8,294 nt of DNA, taken from Chloroflexales bacterium (GTDB lineage: Bacteria; Chloroflexota; Chloroflexia; Chloroflexales; Chloroflexaceae). The translations under genes were made by a program, and so were the position numbers. The notes beneath the pieces are model-generated. The model had not been told where the DNA came from. It did not search any database and saw only the letters and a program-made list of their open reading frames with translations. Positions 5,055-8,294 of the stretch are shown piece after piece. Positions within the stretch are counted from its first letter, which is position 1; each line of letters starts with the position of its first letter. Location: the NCBI GenBank assembly GCA_013336035.1, contig JAAXUL010000313.1, forward strand, positions 1-8,294. Reading direction: 5' to 3'.

Positions 5055-8000
5055 ATGACCACCGCGGCCTCGCTCGAAGATCTTGCCAGCTATGTCCCGG
5101 CCTTGATCTTGCGCCGGCTGACGGCCGATCCAGGCGCCACGATGGCCGCGTCGGTCGAGCGTTTTCCCGCGGCCGTCTTGATCGCCGATCTCTCTGGCTT
5201 CACCGCCCTTACCGAGCACCTCACCCAGCACAGCCCGGCCGGCGCCGAGGAGCTGACCCGGATCCTTGACCTCTACTTCGGCCACCTGGTCGGGGTGGTG
5301 ATGAGCCACGGCGGCGATGTGGTCAAGTTTGCTGGCGACGGTCTGCTGGCGCTCTGGTATGGCGACGAGCCGCTGTCGCAGCTGGCCCAGCGGGCCGTGC
5401 AGTGCGGCCTGGCGGTCCAGATGATGATGGCCCCCGATGTCTGGGGCTCGGTCGAGGGCGCCACCCCGCCTCCAACCCTCAAGGTGCGTGTCGGCGTCGG
5501 CGCAGGCGATGTGACCACGATGCACCTGGGTGGTGTCTTTGGCCGCTGGGAGCTGCTGGTCACCGGTGAGGCGCTGGCCCAGACCGGGCGCGCCGAGGCC
5601 GAGGCCCAGTCGGGCGAGGTGGTGATCGCCACCGGGGCCTGGCCACTGGTGGCAGAGGCCTGTATCGGCCAGCTGCTGCCCTCGGGCGCCGTGCGCCTGC
5701 AGAGCCTTGTTGACTACCTGCCGATGCGGCCCCTTGTGCAGCACGCTGTCGTGCCCGGCATGGCCGATACGCTGCGGGCCTACATCCCCAAGGCGATCCT
5801 CGCCCGCATCGATGCCGGGCAGACCAACTGGCTCGCCGAGCAGCGTCGCGTGACGGTCCTCTTCGTTAACTTGCCCGATCTGCGAGCCGACACGCCGCTG
5901 CGCCACGCCCAGGCGATGATGCGGGCCCTCCAGACCTCGCTCTACCTCTACGAGGGCAGCATCACCCGCCTGGGCACCGACAGCAAGGGGCCCACCCTTG
6001 TGGCCGCCCTCGGCCTGCCCCCCCTGGCCCACGAGGACGACCCCGAGCGTGGCGTCCGGGCCGCCCTGGCGATGGTCCAGGCCCTCGGCGAGCTTGGCTG
6101 CGGGGTCGCCATCGGCGTCACCACTGGGCGGGCGCTCTGTGGGGCTGTCGGCGGTATGACCCGGCGCGAGTATACGATGATGGGCGCGATGGTCAACCGC
6201 TCGGCCCGCCTGATGCAGGCCGCTGCGGCTGGCGCCGCCCCCATCTTTGCCGACGAGGCCACGTTCCGCGCGGCCCGGTCGCGCCTAGCCTTCGAGGCGC
6301 TGCCCCCCCTTACCCTCAAGGGCATCGCCGGGCCCGTGCCGGTCTTTGCCCCCCTGGACGCCGCGCCGTCGTCCGACACGTCGCAGGTGCCGGCCCACGC
6401 CCTCTTCGGGCGCGAGCGCGAGCGGCGGCTGATCGTCGAGCAGATCAGCCAGCTAGCCCGCGATGGCCACGGCGGCGCGCTGATCATCGAGGGCGAGGCC
6501 GGGATCGGGAAGTCGGCCCTGCTCGACGATGCCCGCTCGCTCGCCGGCGAGGCTGGCGTGACGGTCCTGGCTGGCGCCGGCAGCCCTGTCGAGCTACCCG
6601 CGTATCATGCCTGGCGCTCTGTCTTCGCCGGCCTTATCCCGCTGCTAGCCAGCGGCAACGAGATGGGCGGCGACGATCACGGCGATGGCGCCGAGAGCGC
6701 GCTGGCCCGCGGCGCCATCGCCGCCCTGGCCGAGCTAAAGCTCTCTGACTTCGCGCCGCTGCTGCGGGCCGTGCTGCCCCTGAGCCTGCCCGACACGCCG
6801 CGCACGGCGCTGATGGTTGGCCAGGTGCGGGCCGACAACACCCGCGAGCTTCTAGTGCGCCTGGTCGAGCGGGCGGCCGCCCGCGCCCCGATCTTGCTGA
6901 TCTTCGAGGACGCCCAGTGGCTCGACACCAGCTCGTGGGCCCTGCTCCAGTCTGTGGCCGATCATGTTGGCCGCCTGCTGATCGCCGTGGCCGCCAGGCC
7001 AATGGCCGAGACTCCCCCGGCTTTCCAGCGCCTCGCCTACCGGCCGGGCAGCCACCGCCTGCAGCTGCGAGGCCTCGCCCCCGAGGCGCTCCGCGATCTA
7101 CTGGCCTGGTGCCTCAACGTGGCCTCTCTGCCCGAGGACCTCTGGCAGCTGATCGCGGCCCGCGCGCAGGGCAACCCTTTCGTCGGCGAAGAGCTGCTTC
7201 ACGCCCTGCGCGAGAGCGGCGCCCTGGTGGTCGCTAACGGTGCCTGCTACCTGTCCTCCAGCCAGCCCGCCCAGCTCTCGGCCACAAGCAGCCTCCCCGA
7301 TACTGTCGAGGGGCTGATCACCAGCCGGATAGACCGGCTCTCGGCCGCCCAGCAGCTCACGCTCAAGGTGGCGAGCGTGATCGGCCCACTCTTCACCCTC
7401 TCTGTCCTTGCCGCCATCCACCCGGTCGAGACCCAGCGCGATCGCCTAGTCGAGCAGCTCTTCGCGCTACAGCAGGCAGGCCTGGTGCTGATCGAGGCCT
7501 TCGAGCCCGACCTGACGTACAGCTTCAAGCACGCCGTCGGCTGCGAGGTGGCCTATAACCTGATGAGCTTTGGCCAGCGGCGCAGGCTGCACCGGCTGCT
7601 GGCCGAGGGCTACGAGGCCGGCTCCCTCGCGCCGCCCGTCAGCGCCGCCCAGCTGGCCCACCACTGGCGCCAGGCCGAGGAGCCTCGCCGCGCGATGGTG
7701 CATCTTGCTCAGGCCGGTGAGGAGGCCCTGCGCGGTGGCGTCTACCGCGAGGCGGCCGGCTTTCTGCGCGAGGCGCTTGAGTATGCCGCGACGACGAGCC
7801 TGCCCGAGCGCGTCGTCCCACCAGTGGACGACCAGACCATGGCGCGCTGGGAGCGCCAGCTCGGCGAGGCCTATCACAGCCTGGGCCGCCTGATCGAGAG
7901 CCGCGCCCTGCTCGAGCGGGCCGTCGCTCGCCTCGGCTACCCTGTGCGCGAGCGCCCCAGGCAGGAGGTCCTGGGCCTGGTAGGGGAGCTGCTGCGGCAG

Positions 8001-8294
8001 GCCAGGTCGCTGGCGCTGCCCGCCAGGCTGCGCGTCCGTGACGGGGGCGAGGCGCCGCGCGAGGCCGCCCGGGCCTACGCCTTGCTCGCCCAGCTTGCCT
8101 ACTACGATGGGCAGCTTGTGGCCTCGACCTACGCCGCCGTGCGCGGGCTGAACCTCGCCGAGCGGGCCGGGCTCTCGCCCTCGCTGGCGGGGGCCTACGC
8201 GGCCACGCACATCGCCGCCGGCGTGGTGCCGCCGCTGGCGCGCGTCTACAGGCGCCGGGCCCAGGCCGCCGCGGCGCAGCTCGGCCACCTGCCC
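5055..8294 (+). CDS. Soluble-type (class IIIb) adenylyl cyclase with tandem cyclase domains, AAA ATPase and helical repeats; 3' end missing
   Basis: A very large cytoplasmic enzyme predicted to make cAMP from ATP; 1080 residues are seen and the frame is open at the window edge. First cyclase domain (about 38-195): metal-binding Asp45 in VLIADLSGFT and Asp95 in KFAGDGLLALW. A linker ending LARIDAGQTNWLAEQRRVT leads to the second domain (about 265-433): FVNL replaces the first metal Asp with Asn272, and Pro313 stands at the second metal position. It keeps Lys311 (TDSKG) and Thr374 (REYTMMG) for adenine, and Asn381 and Arg385 (VNRSAR) for the transition state. One composite active site between the domains is expected, as in mammalian ADCY10. 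An AAA-type ATPase follows: FGRERERR at 451-458, Walker A GEAGIGKS at 480-487, Walker B ILLIFEDAQWLD at 613-624. An acidic GGDDHGDGAE loop lies at 538-547. From about 840 the sequence is helical and TPR-like. The ATG start fits the family N-terminus; the ribosome site is weak (GGGG eight bases upstream). ATPase and repeats probably regulate or scaffold. Confidence 0.93.
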   Translation, partial: MTTAASLEDLASYVPALILRRLTADPGATMAASVERFPAAVLIADLSGFTALTEHLTQHSPAGAEELTRILDLYFGHLVGVVMSHGGDVVKFAGDGLLALWYGDEPLSQLAQRAVQCGLAVQMMMAPDVWGSVEGATPPPTLKVRVGVGAGDVTTMHLGGVFGRWELLVTGEALAQTGRAEAEAQSGEVVIATGAWPLVAEACIGQLLPSGAVRLQSLVDYLPMRPLVQHAVVPGMADTLRAYIPKAILARIDAGQTNWLAEQRRVTVLFVNLPDLRADTPLRHAQAMMRALQTSLYLYEGSITRLGTDSKGPTLVAALGLPPLAHEDDPERGVRAALAMVQALGELGCGVAIGVTTGRALCGAVGGMTRREYTMMGAMVNRSARLMQAAAAGAAPIFADEATFRAARSRLAFEALPPLTLKGIAGPVPVFAPLDAAPSSDTSQVPAHALFGRERERRLIVEQISQLARDGHGGALIIEGEAGIGKSALLDDARSLAGEAGVTVLAGAGSPVELPAYHAWRSVFAGLIPLLASGNEMGGDDHGDGAESALARGAIAALAELKLSDFAPLLRAVLPLSLPDTPRTALMVGQVRADNTRELLVRLVERAAARAPILLIFEDAQWLDTSSWALLQSVADHVGRLLIAVAARPMAETPPAFQRLAYRPGSHRLQLRGLAPEALRDLLAWCLNVASLPEDLWQLIAARAQGNPFVGEELLHALRESGALVVANGACYLSSSQPAQLSATSSLPDTVEGLITSRIDRLSAAQQLTLKVASVIGPLFTLSVLAAIHPVETQRDRLVEQLFALQQAGLVLIEAFEPDLTYSFKHAVGCEVAYNLMSFGQRRRLHRLLAEGYEAGSLAPPVSAAQLAHHWRQAEEPRRAMVHLAQAGEEALRGGVYREAAGFLREALEYAATTSLPERVVPPVDDQTMARWERQLGEAYHSLGRLIESRALLERAVARLGYPVRERPRQEVLGLVGELLRQARSLALPARLRVRDGGEAPREAARAYALLAQLAYYDGQLVASTYAAVRGLNLAERAGLSPSLAGAYAATHIAAGVVPPLARVYRRRAQAAAAQLGHLP

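Noticed and set aside
4761..6032. 423-codon minus-strand open frame across the cyclase start and the divergent intergenic region
   Set aside because: It lies opposite the well-supported cyclase domains and runs into the AI-2E N-terminal region in a wrong frame. Its product is low-complexity Gly/His/Arg-rich without domain motifs, typical of an antisense shadow in GC-rich coding DNA.
7467..8288. 273-codon minus-strand open frame
   Set aside because: It is antisense to the C-terminal helical part of the cyclase protein and has Gly/Gln/Arg-rich shadow composition with no recognisable motif.

Overview
The window is GC-rich bacterial DNA with tightly packed genes and no insertion sequences, RNA genes or CRISPR. 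The gene set points to a filamentous-type member of the Chloroflexota (Chloroflexus/Roseiflexus relatives): a long-form sigma-70-like factor with a characteristic C-terminal part, tandem AI-2E-family membrane proteins, and a very large soluble-type adenylyl cyclase with AAA ATPase and helical repeats. The phylum is inferred from protein style and was not tested by a search.

Layout. From position 1 to about 4870 everything reads on the minus strand, in three transcription units separated by hairpin terminators. Reading in the direction of transcription, the first unit is a translationally coupled pair of AI-2E/PerM-family membrane proteins (4869-3580, then 3583-2426), ending in a textbook intrinsic terminator (2375-2336). 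The second is a single sigma-70-like factor gene (2232-1498), followed by a strong hairpin (1469-1437). The third is an ABC transporter with its own extended -10 promoter (about 1392-1384): an ATPase (1346-573), then a permease that begins two bases after the ATPase stop and runs off the left edge (570-1). On the plus strand, divergent from the AI-2E pair across a 185-base intergenic region, a cyclase gene starts at 5055 and stays open to the right edge (1080 codons seen, C-terminus missing).

The cyclase is the most informative gene. It has two class III cyclase domains in tandem, with the metal-binding aspartates only in the first and the adenine- and transition-state-binding residues (Lys, Thr, Asn, Arg) only in the second. 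An AAA-type P-loop ATPase and a helical-repeat region follow. This is the layout of mammalian soluble adenylyl cyclase (ADCY10) and its bacterial relatives, the class IIIb enzymes that include bicarbonate-responsive members. Its leader contains a sequence that can fold into two mutually exclusive hairpins.

How the genes might work together: the sigma factor, cAMP enzyme and transporters are each plausible parts of signalling and envelope physiology, but nothing in the sequence ties the three minus-strand units to each other. The only shared control region is the one between the cyclase and the AI-2E pair, which also holds a gapped direct repeat. No clearly new multi-gene system was found. The leads worth following are the cyclase architecture and leader, the degenerate second AI-2E protein, and the inverted repeat around the ABC promoter.
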